From: Victivallales bacterium
GTDB taxonomy: Bacteria; Verrucomicrobiota; Lentisphaeria; Oligosphaerales; Oligosphaeraceae
DNA length: 18,246 bases
Assembly: GCA_017431185.1 (NCBI GenBank)
Contig: JAFRLP010000593.1
Span: 1-18,246 of the forward strand
Reading direction: 5' to 3'
Shown here piece after piece: positions 6,545 to 13,991 of the stretch. A model generated the notes under the pieces. The model had not been told where the DNA came from. It did no database searches and was given only the letters and a program-made list of their open reading frames with translations. Position 1 is the stretch's first letter. Each line of letters begins with the position of its first letter. A program made the translations under genes and the position numbers.

Positions 6545-8119
6545 TTATTGTGACACACTGCTCATACTCGCGGGGCTGACCTGGTACTTCTCCAGATTCC
6601 GTTTCAGGCTTTCAATCTTTTCCTTAAGCGTCCGTGCAATCGGGATGGTCTTCTCTATGGCCTTGAGGAGGTCATCCTGTCGCAGTTCGCGTTCCTCCCA
6701 GAAGGCGGTCTCGATAGAGGTCTTGACGATGGATTCGATGTCCGCGCCAGAGAACTCGGGCTGGCTGCTCTCCTTGCCTGCCGTCCTCCGCACCAGCTCG
6801 TTCAGGCTGATGCCGAGGGACTTCCAGTTCCTCTTTCGCCTGTTCAGGTGGATTTCAAAGATTCTCCTGCGCTCCTCCGCGTTGGGAAGCGAGACGGAGA
6901 AAATCTCGTCGAAGCGTCCCCTGCGCAGGAACTCCGGCGGTATGTGCTCGATGTCGTTGGCCGTGGCGACCACATAGACCGTGCTGTCCTTCTCGTTCAT
7001 CCACGTCAGGAAGTAGCCGAAGAGGCGGGTGGTCACGCCGCCACCGCCATCGTCCTTTCCCACGCCCGCAAACGCCTTCTCGATCTCGTCGATCCAGAGG
7101 ACGCAGGGCGTCGCCGCTTCGGCGACCTTCAATGCCTTGCGGAGGTTCTCCTCGCTTTCGCCGACGTACTTGCCAAGCAGCTTCCCGATGTCCAGACGCA
7201 GCAGAGGCGCCTTGAACATGGCGGCGGAAGCCTTGGCCGTCAGGCTCTTCCCGCAGCCCGGCATGCCGACAATCAGTATTCCCTTGGGTATATCGACCCC
7301 GGCCTCCTTCGCCTTGGCGAGGTTCCTGTAGATGCTGGCCTTCCTCTTCAAGTAGGAGACCAGGTTGTCAAGGCCGCCGATGTCCTCGACGTCGTTGGAG
7401 ACGCGGACGGCCTCCAGCAGGCCGGACTTCTTGATGGACTGCTCCTTCTCGCGCAGAATCAGCTCCTTGTCAGCCTTTGACACCTGTCCGGAACGCTGGT
7501 AGGCGAGATTGAGAATCTGCGTTATCTCGAACTCGCTAAGCCCCTTGAAGGCAAGCGCCAGTTCCGTCCTGTCCTCCTTGGGTATGCTGAAACTGAAGAA
7601 CCTGGCGTATTCGTCCAGAAGGGTTGCGATTTCATCCTGCGTCGGATACGGCATCTCGAAGACCGTTATCAACTTCTCCAGTTCGGGCGGGATGACCAGC
7701 CTCGACGAGACGATGATGAGCGGCACCCAGTAGCCTTCGGAGTACATCGTCCCCTGCGCAATGGCGCGAAGCTGCGCGATGATGGCGGGATTGTCCAATT
7801 CGCCATGCACATCCTTCAGGACTAGCACCCTGCGCATCGGGCAGTCGGTCACGTAATCGCCAAGAAAAGCGGACAGCCTGCCCGAGGAATGCACAGGCAT
7901 GGACGGCGCAAGTTCCGTCAGCAGGGAATCGCCAACCAGGCCTGTGGGGACCTTGGTGCTGAAATTGACCTGTCCGCTGGCGTTGTTGTACTCCACGATT
8001 GGAATGTCGCCGACGGCCTCCCTGACGAGTTCATCGACGGCGTTGAAGTCGAAGTTGTTGATATAGACGATGGGGCGGAGGGCGTCAAGGTACGACGACA
8101 GTCTTTCGGCTGGTTTCAT
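6545..8119 (-). CDS. Ycf46-like AAA+ ATPase
   Basis: The protein has 524 residues from the ATG at 8119. An in-frame GTG two codons upstream is the alternative; GGAGG is 10 bases from the ATG and 4 from the GTG. The C-terminal AAA+ module has Walker A GMPGCGKS (K291), Walker [12 protein letters not shown] (D344, E345), sensor 1 VATAN and the arginine-finger motif RRGRFDE. These are the features of an active hexameric ATPase of the FtsH/Cdc48-like clade. Residues about 1-235 are a degenerate ATPase-like domain, as in Ycf46 proteins of cyanobacteria, algae and many bacteria. It overlaps or abuts the stop of the 352-aa gene, so the two are translationally coupled. Within the cassette it is the likely remodelling motor; the substrate is unknown. 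Confidence 0.9.
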   Translation of the reverse strand: MKPAERLSSYLDALRPIVYINNFDFNAVDELVREAVGDIPIVEYNNASGQVNFSTKVPTGLVGDSLLTELAPSMPVHSSGRLSAFLGDYVTDCPMRRVLVLKDVHGELDNPAIIAQLRAIAQGTMYSEGYWVPLIIVSSRLVIPPELEKLITVFEMPYPTQDEIATLLDEYARFFSFSIPKEDRTELALAFKGLSEFEITQILNLAYQRSGQVSKADKELILREKEQSIKKSGLLEAVRVSNDVEDIGGLDNLVSYLKRKASIYRNLAKAKEAGVDIPKGILIVGMPGCGKSLTAKASAAMFKAPLLRLDIGKLLGKYVGESEENLRKALKVAEAATPCVLWIDEIEKAFAGVGKDDGGGGVTTRLFGYFLTWMNEKDSTVYVVATANDIEHIPPEFLRRGRFDEIFSVSLPNAEERRRIFEIHLNRRKRNWKSLGISLNELVRRTAGKESSQPEFSGADIESIVKTSIETAFWEERELRQDDLLKAIEKTIPIARTLKEKIESLKRNLEKYQVSPASMSSVSQ

Positions 8120-8121
8120 GG

Positions 8122-9180
8122 TCACTTGACCTCCATATACAAAAGAAGATCATCGGTGGAGTTGGGGCTGGCCGACGATGTGCGGAAGTCGAGGCCGTTG
8201 AAAATTGGGAATCGTCCGCCTTGGTTGCCTTTGAACTGGCGCTCCTTGTCTCCTGACGGACGGATGGTTATGTTGTTCCCGCAGTGGAGAATCATGATTC
8301 TCGTGCCCCTGTCCAGTGCGTCCTCCCATTCGCCGCCCGACTTGCCATAATCCACCTCCTTTATGATGCCTCTTCCCTTCCAGCTGTTGACATCCAGTGC
8401 CCATCTGCCATCCATTGTAATCCGAAGTTTCTGGTCACAGTAACGCTCGTAAGACACGCTGAGAATGTTCCCGACGCGCTGCATGAACTGTGACACAGGA
8501 GTTGTCCGCTGCGAATTGCCACTATCATCGGCTGGCGGTTCCAGTTCCCCATAATACCTTGCGTTCATTTCATTCGCCGCCCCAAGATAGTACTTCCTGT
8601 ACGCTGGATCCATGAGAACCGCGAATATGGCCAGGCGGCACTTCTCCATCATAACGTCGTAGAAGCGCATCCAGTCCAGCTTGAACTGGCTCGGATAGTT
8701 CTTGAGCATGGCGCGAACCCTCGACTTGACCAGTGCAAAGTCATCCTTGGCCTCGATGATGTCCTTCAGGCATTGGCTATACTGCATATAGTCCTGTTCA
8801 ATGGCATCCTGCACGTTGTTCAGGATGGTGGCCATCTCTCGCTTCCTGTCCTCAAGCTGCCTGAAATAGGTGTAGGATTCGACCATTGAGGCCAAGTCGC
8901 TCTTCGACAGTTCTATTCCCAGAGCCTTGAAGATACCCTCCAGCTGCTCCTTGACGGGTGATTTCCTGTCAATACCCCCGATGGCCTCTCCTCTGGCTGG
9001 CTCACCGATGCATGTAAGCCAGCGCGCCAGCTGCCCCGAAACGAAATAGAGATACAGCTCGTCTATGTTCAGGTTGTCCTTCAGCTCCTGAAGGGAGCGG
9101 ATGATGTCGAACTGCTCCTCACCGTTCTTGTCCTTGCCCTTGGAGAAGCGCAGATTAAACCGAATGTCCTTGAGTTTCAT
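8122..9180 (-). CDS. 352-aa protein of unknown function upstream of the AAA+ ATPase
   Basis: The start is the ATG at 9180, with AAGGGG 8 bases upstream, 18 bases after the stop of the glycine-zipper gene. The stop abuts the ATPase start. Residues about 36-55 (NIDELYLYFVSGQLARWL) resemble a short helical motif (x-EL-x-x-Y-F-x-SG-x-L-x-RWL) found near the N-terminus of diverse bacterial signalling and scaffold proteins. Residues about 100-200 look coiled-coil or helical, with many charged residues. The C-terminal third is beta-rich (QKLRITMDGRW, TRIMILHCGNNITIRPSGD). There are no membrane segments. Position between a membrane-type protein and its ATPase suggests an adaptor or regulator, which is inference from context only. 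Confidence 0.8.
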   Translation of the reverse strand: MKLKDIRFNLRFSKGKDKNGEEQFDIIRSLQELKDNLNIDELYLYFVSGQLARWLTCIGEPARGEAIGGIDRKSPVKEQLEGIFKALGIELSKSDLASMVESYTYFRQLEDRKREMATILNNVQDAIEQDYMQYSQCLKDIIEAKDDFALVKSRVRAMLKNYPSQFKLDWMRFYDVMMEKCRLAIFAVLMDPAYRKYYLGAANEMNARYYGELEPPADDSGNSQRTTPVSQFMQRVGNILSVSYERYCDQKLRITMDGRWALDVNSWKGRGIIKEVDYGKSGGEWEDALDRGTRIMILHCGNNITIRPSGDKERQFKGNQGGRFPIFNGLDFRTSSASPNSTDDLLLYMEVK

Positions 9181-9198
9181 GGTAAAGACCCCTTGATT

Positions 9199-10677
9199 CT
9201 AAAAGCCGAACAAACTTGCTATGCCGCGGCCAGCCGAACTGACCGCCGTGCCGATTCCAGAGCAGATGGAACGCCCGATGCTGGCGACGCCTTTGCAGAT
9301 GGCCTTTGCGCCGCCCCATACGGCCTGGCCGACCGTGCTTCCCGCAATCGAGCCGACAATGCTGCCGGCCACACCGCCAATGGCCGAGCCGACGGGTCCA
9401 AGAATGGTGCCCAGACCTGCCCCAATGCTTGCGCCCTTTGCCGCCCCGACAAGACCGCCGACCAGACTGCACGTCGCGTTTCCGGCCTGGTCAAGAGCCT
9501 CCCTGCCCGTGATTTCGCCTTTGCCGAGTTTCCATAGCACCTTGACATTCTCGATGCCGACGCAGACGGCATTGGCGATATGACCGACAGGTGTTCCCTG
9601 AAGCGCCTTCCCCAGCCAGCCGTTCTTGACGGCAACCGTGATGCCGCCAGTGGCGGCGACTGCCAAGCCCGAACCTCCTGCGGACTGGATGGAGCTGGAG
9701 ACGAACTCCCTCATGTCCTCGTCAATGCTTTGATTCGGCTTGCCTGTAATCCAGTTCCAGAAACGCCGTCCAGCGATTCTAGCGCCCTGGAAGCCGACAG
9801 CCAGCACGCCCGCTATCGCCGCCTTCTTCCCTATGGACTTGGTGATGGCGACCTTGTTCGCGTCGTTCCATTCGTATTGTTGTATATCGCCTTCTTTCTG
9901 CGCGCGCTCCTGCATACGCTTCGCCTCCTCCTTGGAGAGAGGCTTCGACTGCACCCCGCCAGCGTCCATGTGGTCCGTGCTTCCGGGAATATCCTCCGCC
10001 TGTCCGTCTGGTACCATCTTCCTCTGCCCGCGATAGTCCCCGTGCTCAAAATACTGTTCGCTGGCCTCCGCGTCCTTCCCGTACTTGGACTGGTATCTCT
10101 TGACCACCTTGCCGTCCTTGTCGTACACCTGCAAATCGACGGAGTTCCTCCCGTTTGATTCAAGCGCCCTCGCGTGGAGGTCGCTCTCCTTTGTGGCGGC
10201 GTCTATGTTGAATGTCCCTGCGTGGTGCTGCTCAGCCATGAGGCCGTCGAGATTTGGATTCTGGTTGACATGCGAAAAATCAATGCTTCCGTCTGGATTC
10301 TTGCAATAGACCCGTTCAAGCATGTCCTTGTTTGCATCGTCTATCGCCTTGTCGATGCCAGCCGCATACTCGGTGACATTATGCACTCCCAATGCCGTGG
10401 CTCCAGCCTCTATCTTGCCTATCAGATAGCTTTCATGGCTCTTTCCCGAAGCCAGATGCGCGTCCAGCTCGGCCTTGTCCCTGCCGTATTTCTCCACCGT
10501 GGAGACGATGGTCTCCGCGTCCTTGTCGCGCTCCTCCTCGCTCTTCCACAGGTCAGGGTATCTTGCGAACTGCCGCTGAAGCCACTGCACGTTGGATTCG
10601 GCGTCGTGCTTCCTGCGGTATTCCCGAATGAACTCTATGACCACGTTCCTGGTCTTTTCCTGATTGTCCTCTTGCAT
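9199..10677 (-). CDS. Glycine-zipper protein with possible nuclease-like domain
   Basis: I place the start at the ATG at 10677, with AGAGG 7 bases upstream (492 aa), rather than the upstream extension, which runs into the terminator hairpin. Residues about 1-110 are helical and charged. Residues about 160-230 include VDLQVYDKDGKVVKRYQSKYG, with D181 or D186 followed by Q196-x-K198. That fits a degenerate PD-(D/E)XK signature in which Q replaces E, but one motif is weak evidence. From about 280 on there are hydrophobic helices (AAIAGVLAVGFQGARIAG). Residues about 400-460 are a dense glycine-zipper region (GGLVGAAKGASIGAGLG, then AIGGVAGSIVGSIAGS), typical of membrane-inserting proteins. There is no signal peptide. 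It heads a tight operon with the 352-aa protein and a Ycf46-like ATPase. A membrane-acting effector is plausible but unproven. Confidence 0.8.
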   Translation of the reverse strand: MQEDNQEKTRNVVIEFIREYRRKHDAESNVQWLQRQFARYPDLWKSEEERDKDAETIVSTVEKYGRDKAELDAHLASGKSHESYLIGKIEAGATALGVHNVTEYAAGIDKAIDDANKDMLERVYCKNPDGSIDFSHVNQNPNLDGLMAEQHHAGTFNIDAATKESDLHARALESNGRNSVDLQVYDKDGKVVKRYQSKYGKDAEASEQYFEHGDYRGQRKMVPDGQAEDIPGSTDHMDAGGVQSKPLSKEEAKRMQERAQKEGDIQQYEWNDANKVAITKSIGKKAAIAGVLAVGFQGARIAGRRFWNWITGKPNQSIDEDMREFVSSSIQSAGGSGLAVAATGGITVAVKNGWLGKALQGTPVGHIANAVCVGIENVKVLWKLGKGEITGREALDQAGNATCSLVGGLVGAAKGASIGAGLGTILGPVGSAIGGVAGSIVGSIAGSTVGQAVWGGAKAICKGVASIGRSICSGIGTAVSSAGRGIASLFGF

Positions 10678-10702
10678 CGGCGAACCTCTGGCTCTATGCC
10701 AC

Positions 10703-10841
10703 AAAAAAGAGCGTCTCAATCCGTGGTATTCTGAGGTTTAGGACGACCTTCATTTGGGCACGAAATGAGACGCTCAAGGCATGAGCGCGCCAACGTGTGC
10801 CCAAATGTGAATAAATGAAGGTCCTAATTTCAGAATACCAC
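10703..10841 (-). promoter_or_regulatory. Leader with two mutually exclusive hairpins (candidate attenuator)
   Basis: Read on the minus strand, repeat B' (10841 back to about 10798) is followed by terminator arm A' (10775-10766), repeat B (10760-10723) and terminator arm A (10718-10709). A TTTTTT run follows, then the start of the 492-aa gene 26 bases on. A and A' are a perfect 10-bp pair (GAGCGTCTCA). B and B' share a perfect 12-bp end (GTGGTATTCTGA) plus further matches including CCTTCATTT and TTTGGGCA. Because the two pairs interleave, they cannot both form as simple hairpins. Pairing of B with B' would loop out one terminator arm. This is the layout of a transcription attenuator, although a small inverted-repeat element inserted there could also explain B and B'. 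Confidence 0.55.
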
Positions 10842-11053
10842 CAAGCACAGACACCAGCGGCAAACATCCGCTGGCTATGTATTATCAAGGATTATGGAAA
10901 CGCTGTTCTCTGGGGGGCTGACTACTCCTGTTAGATTGTTATGGTACGGCATTTGCCGCCAATTTCGGAATTTGTAGATACTGTAAGCGTTGAAATGGCA
11001 TTTGCAAACGAGAAAGCCACAATTGCCCATGCCCGAACCGATGTTTTTCACGA

Positions 11054-11089
11054 AAAAGAGACACCGACCGTTTGGCTGGTGTCTCTTTT
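11054..11089. terminator. Bidirectional-type terminator after the 149-aa gene
   Basis: The arms AAAAGAGACACCGACC (11054-11069) and GGCTGGTGTCTCTTTT (11074-11089) pair over 16 positions with two imperfect pairs and a 4-base loop. Both sides carry A/T tracts. It lies 8 bases beyond the stop of the 149-aa gene on the minus strand and separates the replication-type genes from the AAA+ cassette. The rest of the 10842-11053 stretch holds no gene I can support, only weak small ORFs without ribosome sites. Confidence 0.85.
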
Positions 11090-11096
11090 GCTTCGG

Positions 11097-11546
11097 TCAC
11101 CTGCGCACGATGCCGACGCTGATGACGGGACTGTCCTTGGACACTTTGGGCTTTCCGTCCTTGTCAGCAGCCACCCAGTCAAGCACGGTGCCTCCGGCCT
11201 CGGCGTAGTAGGGCGTGACGAGGAAGTTACCGTTGCCCTCTCTGGTCACGATGTAGTCGCGCACCTTGAACGTCCTCTGGGTATGGAGGTCAAGCATGTC
11301 GGCATCCAGAGCGGGCGGGTCATTGAACGGATACAGAGTGTCCAGAACTTTACCCTTGTCCCCCTCTGGGATGATGTAGCGTTCAACTTCACAGCCATTG
11401 GACATCTTCAAGGTTTCAGTCGGATAGTCCAGCCTCTCCTGCGGGCCGAAAAGCTGCATCAGCATTTCTCGTTCCTGAAAGCCAAGATTATTGGACGAGT
11501 TGAAGTCCGGGATGAGTTCATGATTTCTCAATTTGCTTGTGTTCAT
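11097..11546 (-). CDS. 149-aa protein of unknown function
   Basis: The ATG at 11546 follows AAAAGGAAACAAC, and the gene lies 29 bases after the zinc-ribbon gene, so it shares that transcript. The product has no membrane segment and mixed alpha/beta character. An N-terminal helical part (NLGFQEREMLMQLFGPQERL) is followed by many short strands (FKVRDYIVTREGNGNFLVTPYY and TVLDWVAADKDGK). It is slightly acidic. No motif is recognised. A strong terminator follows directly, so it is the last gene of its operon. An accessory or DNA-related role for the element would fit its neighbours but nothing in the protein shows it. Confidence 0.75.
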   Translation of the reverse strand: MNTSKLRNHELIPDFNSSNNLGFQEREMLMQLFGPQERLDYPTETLKMSNGCEVERYIIPEGDKGKVLDTLYPFNDPPALDADMLDLHTQRTFKVRDYIVTREGNGNFLVTPYYAEAGGTVLDWVAADKDGKPKVSKDSPVISVGIVRR

Positions 11547-11575
11547 GTTGTTTCCTTTTGTTTTGAATTTGTTGG

Positions 11576-11878
11576 CTATGCGGCGAAGTCATAACCGCAT
11601 TGGTTGCAGTGGTAGGACTGCACGATTTTCCTGTCGATGGCATGTCCCACAGCCGCACCGCTCAATGCTCCAGTCAGAAAACCGCCCAAGATGCCGGCGA
11701 GACCACCGATAGCAGTTCCGACACCAGGGCAGATGGCCGTCCCGATGGCCGCTCCCGTTGCTCCTCCCTTTGCAGCGGCTATTCCTCCTGTGACCGCTCC
11801 GATACCTCCACAAGCTCTCGTTGCAATCGGCTTCAATCTTACGTTTTGAGAGCCGCAGTTCGGGCATGATGTGCTCAT
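11576..11878 (-). CDS. Zinc-ribbon glycine-zipper small protein
   Basis: The 100-residue protein starts at the ATG at 11878, ten bases after AAGGAG; a nearer ATG is too close to that site. It has two CxxC knuckles, CPNCGSQN near residue 5 and CNQCGYDF near the C-terminus, which together would bind one zinc ion. Between them lies a glycine-zipper region (ATGAAIGTAICPGVGTAIGG, then LAGILGGFLTGALSGAAVG) able to form two tightly packed membrane helices. This plan is known from small bacterial proteins of unclear role. A longer upstream extension of the frame runs over the preceding gene and hairpin and is not credible. The second glycine-zipper protein of the element is in the AAA+ cassette. Confidence 0.8.
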   Translation of the reverse strand: MSTSCPNCGSQNVRLKPIATRACGGIGAVTGGIAAAKGGATGAAIGTAICPGVGTAIGGLAGILGGFLTGALSGAAVGHAIDRKIVQSYHCNQCGYDFAA

Positions 11879-11909
11879 TTGATTCATTCTCCTTATTTGG
11901 TGTTGGTGT

Positions 11910-11938
11910 CCGTACAGGCGATTGTCATGCCTGTACGG
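11910..11938 (-). other. Intergenic 10-bp perfect hairpin in the leader of the zinc-ribbon gene
   Basis: CCGTACAGGC (11910-11919) and its complement (11929-11938) enclose a 9-base loop. There is no T-run on the minus strand, which reads ACACCAACACC, so it is unlikely to terminate. It may stabilise or be a processing site in the polycistronic RNA. Similar hairpins without T-runs occur at two other gene junctions of the element. Confidence 0.6.
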
Positions 11939-11984
11939 ATGGGGTTGATGGTTTGTTTTTTTGTCTGATTTAAGGTCTGATGTA

Positions 11985-12200
11985 CTACTGTGCATCCTCG
12001 TTTTCCGTCTGGTTATTCTTGGCTGTTTTCTCGTTGTCATCATTGCTCAGAACACTTGAGACGATGCCAGCGATTGTAAGACCAATGCCAGAACTTATGA
12101 GAGCTTTGGCAATTTTGTCCAATTTTGTCAGTTTTGGAAGCGAGAGAGTGATTGGCGTCTCATCCTGCTTCTCTGGAATGATGAGTGGGGTGTTCTTCAT
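11985..12200 (-). CDS. Small single-TM protein
   Basis: The 71-residue product starts at the ATG at 12200, with CCAAAGGAG ten bases upstream, and follows the DUF932 gene by 27 bases. It has a charged N-terminus (MKNTPLIIPEKQDETP). Residues about 27-50 (IAKALISSGIGLTIAGIVSSVL) form one probable membrane helix, and the tail is very hydrophilic (NDDNEKTAKNNQTENEDAQ). No family is recognised. Such proteins are often missed, but the ribosome site and spacing support it being real. Confidence 0.7.
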   Translation of the reverse strand: MKNTPLIIPEKQDETPITLSLPKLTKLDKIAKALISSGIGLTIAGIVSSVLSNDDNEKTAKNNQTENEDAQ

Positions 12201-12227
12201 TTGTGATTATCTCCTTTGGGTTGTTGG

Positions 12228-12953
12228 TTATACGAGTGCCGGCTGTCTGTCCAGCGCAAAAAGGCGTGTCAGCTTACGATTGCAGATGTCGAATCGTGCA
12301 GGCTTGTACTTGTGCGCTATCTCGGTAAATGCGTTCATCAGGCTCCACATAGAGCGTTCCCTAAACTCCTCATGCCGAGGTTCAAGGTACTCATGGAAAA
12401 CCGCTAAAATGTCGCAGCTTGGAATGGCTCCGTATTCTGCCGCTTTTACGATGAAGATTCTTGCATAGTCATCGCTCACTGGCTCGTCGTGCAGGTTCAG
12501 CAGCCTCTCCTCAAACGAAATGTAGCTGTCGGCCATCGCGTCCATCGTCTCCTCCACCATTGAGAAGAGGTCGATTCCAGAGGTATGGCGACGTTTGATT
12601 ACGAATTCCCCGCCGAAGCACAGATTGGAACAGACAAGAACGGACACTCCACAGCATATTCCAGCCGCAAAGGATTGGTCGTGCGAGTTCCGTATTCCGA
12701 TGCACCTTGTCCACTCGGGATTATTCTGTTTGGCGAGGGTGATGACGCCAAACATCTTCTGCTGGTCACGTGCAAGACCGAACCGCTCGGATTCGATGGT
12801 CATTCCACGATTGGCGATTGCGTTTTCCACGGCATCCACCACGTCGATGTGTGGCACAGGTCTCCAGGTCTGCGTCGGATTGGGTGTCGGTACCAGGGCA
12901 AGCGCGTGTCTGTCAACGAACTTGTCGGTGGGGTTGGCTAAACAAAGTCCCAT
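12228..12953 (-). CDS. DUF932 phage/plasmid-like protein
   Basis: I start it at the ATG at 12953 (MGLCLANP), with AGGAG 9 bases upstream, giving 241 residues; the longer frame runs back into a terminator. DUF932 features are visible: WRPVPHIDVVDAVENAI, then IGIRNSHDQSFAAGICCGVSVLVCSNLCFGGE, and RRHTSGID. The family is widespread on plasmids, prophages and integrative elements, usually near recombination or replication genes, and its biochemical role is not established. It lies between a RecB-like nuclease gene, separated by a terminator, and a small membrane protein gene. At 241 residues it is somewhat short for the family but shows no sign of damage. Confidence 0.85.
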   Translation of the reverse strand: MGLCLANPTDKFVDRHALALVPTPNPTQTWRPVPHIDVVDAVENAIANRGMTIESERFGLARDQQKMFGVITLAKQNNPEWTRCIGIRNSHDQSFAAGICCGVSVLVCSNLCFGGEFVIKRRHTSGIDLFSMVEETMDAMADSYISFEERLLNLHDEPVSDDYARIFIVKAAEYGAIPSCDILAVFHEYLEPRHEEFRERSMWSLMNAFTEIAHKYKPARFDICNRKLTRLFALDRQPALV

Positions 12954-12988
12954 GATTTGTCTCCTATGTTTTGATGACTGTTGAAATG

Positions 12989-13021
12989 AAAAAGGCCGCT
13001 CCGGCACTAGCCAGAGCAGCC
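12989..13021 (-). terminator. Terminator after the RecB-like nuclease gene
   Basis: On the minus strand a 12-position stem (13021-13010 with 13005-12994), with one mismatch and one G-U pair and a 4-base loop, is followed by TTTTT. It lies 32 bases beyond the nuclease stop and 36 bases before the DUF932 start, so it splits the two transcripts or reduces read-through. Confidence 0.8.
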
Positions 13022-13052
13022 TAGGTATGAGGTAAAATGTGAAACAATTGTT

Positions 13053-13919
13053 TCAGGCTGCTTTCGGAATTGCCGTATGAACGGAATTGCAGTGCCAGCC
13101 AGAGCAGTGGTCGGCGAAAGGACAGTCAGAGCAGGCGAAGCTGCCTTCATTGGGGAGGAAGATGCCAGCCTGAATGCCCTTGTCGGCCATCAGAAACATC
13201 TTCTCAAGACGCTGGTAGCTGTCATCGTCTCGGCTCGTGTAGAGATGCTTGACGGTCGATGCCTTGGCTTTCGTCACGACATCGAACCTGAACGACGGCC
13301 TGCGCTGATGCACCTTCTCGAAAGCATAGCTGAACACGGTGGCCTGAAGGTCTCTTGCAGGCTTGTCGTCACTCCACATCCGTGCGGCTGTCTTGAAATC
13401 GACGATGGTGTCATAGCCCTTGTCGTTCTCGTCGTCAAACGGCGTCCGCTCAGAGATCACCATGTCCAGTTCGCCTATGATGGGCTTTGAGAGGCCAGGC
13501 ATCTCGATTCGGAACGGCTCTGCTACGGACTGGATGGTGTTCCAGTAGTCAATCCATTCCTTGTTGACCACTTCAAACATTCTTTTCGCAGTGGCTATCT
13601 GGTCCTCCATGTTCTCGTCACGCTTGAAGACGATGTTGGCTGCATCTTTGCAATTTGCTTGGAAGTAGGTTGCAAAGGCATCGGTCATCTCGTCGGCTGT
13701 GAGGAGTTTTCCAGTCTTTGCTGCTTGAGCCTGTTCGGACAAGACGCTATGAAACGCCGTACCAAAAGGCAGAGCGACTGGTGTGCGTTCGGATTCTACC
13801 TTTTCAATGTAACGGTAGTAGTAGAGCAGCTGGCAGATATTGATGTAGGTGTTGAGTGCGGTGTAGGAGTAGTGCGGCTGCTCCTTCAACTGCGCGAGTG
13901 TGGGTTTGGTTTCTTCCAT
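13053..13919 (-). CDS. RecB/Cas4-like PD-(D/E)XK nuclease with Fe-S cysteines
   Basis: The 288-residue protein starts at the ATG at 13919 with CAGGAG 8 bases upstream. The nuclease core is clear: H in GTAFHSVL, D152 in IGELDMVI, D174-x-K176 in IVDFKTA, and a QATVFSYAF helix, as in the PDDEXK_1 (RecB, AddB, Cas4) family. C29 together with C263, C266, C272 and C277 in ACSDCPFADHCSGWHC gives the split cysteine set that holds a 4Fe-4S cluster in Cas4 and AddB. A stand-alone nuclease of this type on a phage-like or integrative element usually acts as an exonuclease in recombination. No CRISPR array or cas1/cas2 gene is nearby, so I do not call it Cas4. It follows the Q-rich protein gene on the same strand. 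Confidence 0.88.
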   Translation of the reverse strand: MEETKPTLAQLKEQPHYSYTALNTYINICQLLYYYRYIEKVESERTPVALPFGTAFHSVLSEQAQAAKTGKLLTADEMTDAFATYFQANCKDAANIVFKRDENMEDQIATAKRMFEVVNKEWIDYWNTIQSVAEPFRIEMPGLSKPIIGELDMVISERTPFDDENDKGYDTIVDFKTAARMWSDDKPARDLQATVFSYAFEKVHQRRPSFRFDVVTKAKASTVKHLYTSRDDDSYQRLEKMFLMADKGIQAGIFLPNEGSFACSDCPFADHCSGWHCNSVHTAIPKAA

Positions 13920-13948
13920 AGTCGTTTCTCCTGAAAAGAATGTTTGCG

Positions 13949-13977
13949 CCCATGGCCGGCGGAATGCTGGCCATGGG
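13949..13977 (-). other. Intergenic hairpin before the nuclease gene
   Basis: CCCATGGCCGGC (13949-13960) pairs with GCTGGCCATGGG (13966-13977) with one imperfect pair and a 5-base loop. The minus strand beyond it (CGCAAACATTC) lacks a T-run, so it is not a standard terminator. It lies between the stop of the Q-rich gene and the ribosome site of the nuclease gene and may control stability or processing. Confidence 0.6.
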
Positions 13978-13991
13978 TATTGTGGGGTTGG

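Noticed and set aside
9155..9537. Several overlapping ORFs on both strands across the glycine-rich region
   Set aside because: They are frame shadows of the GC-rich glycine/alanine coding sequence and lack starts with ribosome sites.
10723..10841. Integron attC site
   Set aside because: The palindrome size would fit, but the R'/R'' core motifs (GTTRRRY and RYYYAAC) are not at the ends, and there is no integron integrase or cassette series.
10694..10888. Leader-peptide ORF with tandem Trp ahead of the 492-aa gene, suggesting a trp-type attenuator
   Set aside because: It needs a TTG start without a ribosome site and is 64 codons long. The Trp pair falls in the inverted repeat by chance. The hairpin switch does not require it.
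11028..11940. Small ORFs in the leader and opposite the zinc-ribbon gene
   Set aside because: None has a ribosome site with correct spacing, and those opposite the glycine-zipper gene mirror its biased composition.
13053..13919. Cas4 of a CRISPR system
   Set aside because: The fold and cysteines match the wider RecB/AddB/Cas4 group, but no CRISPR context exists, so the narrower name is not justified.
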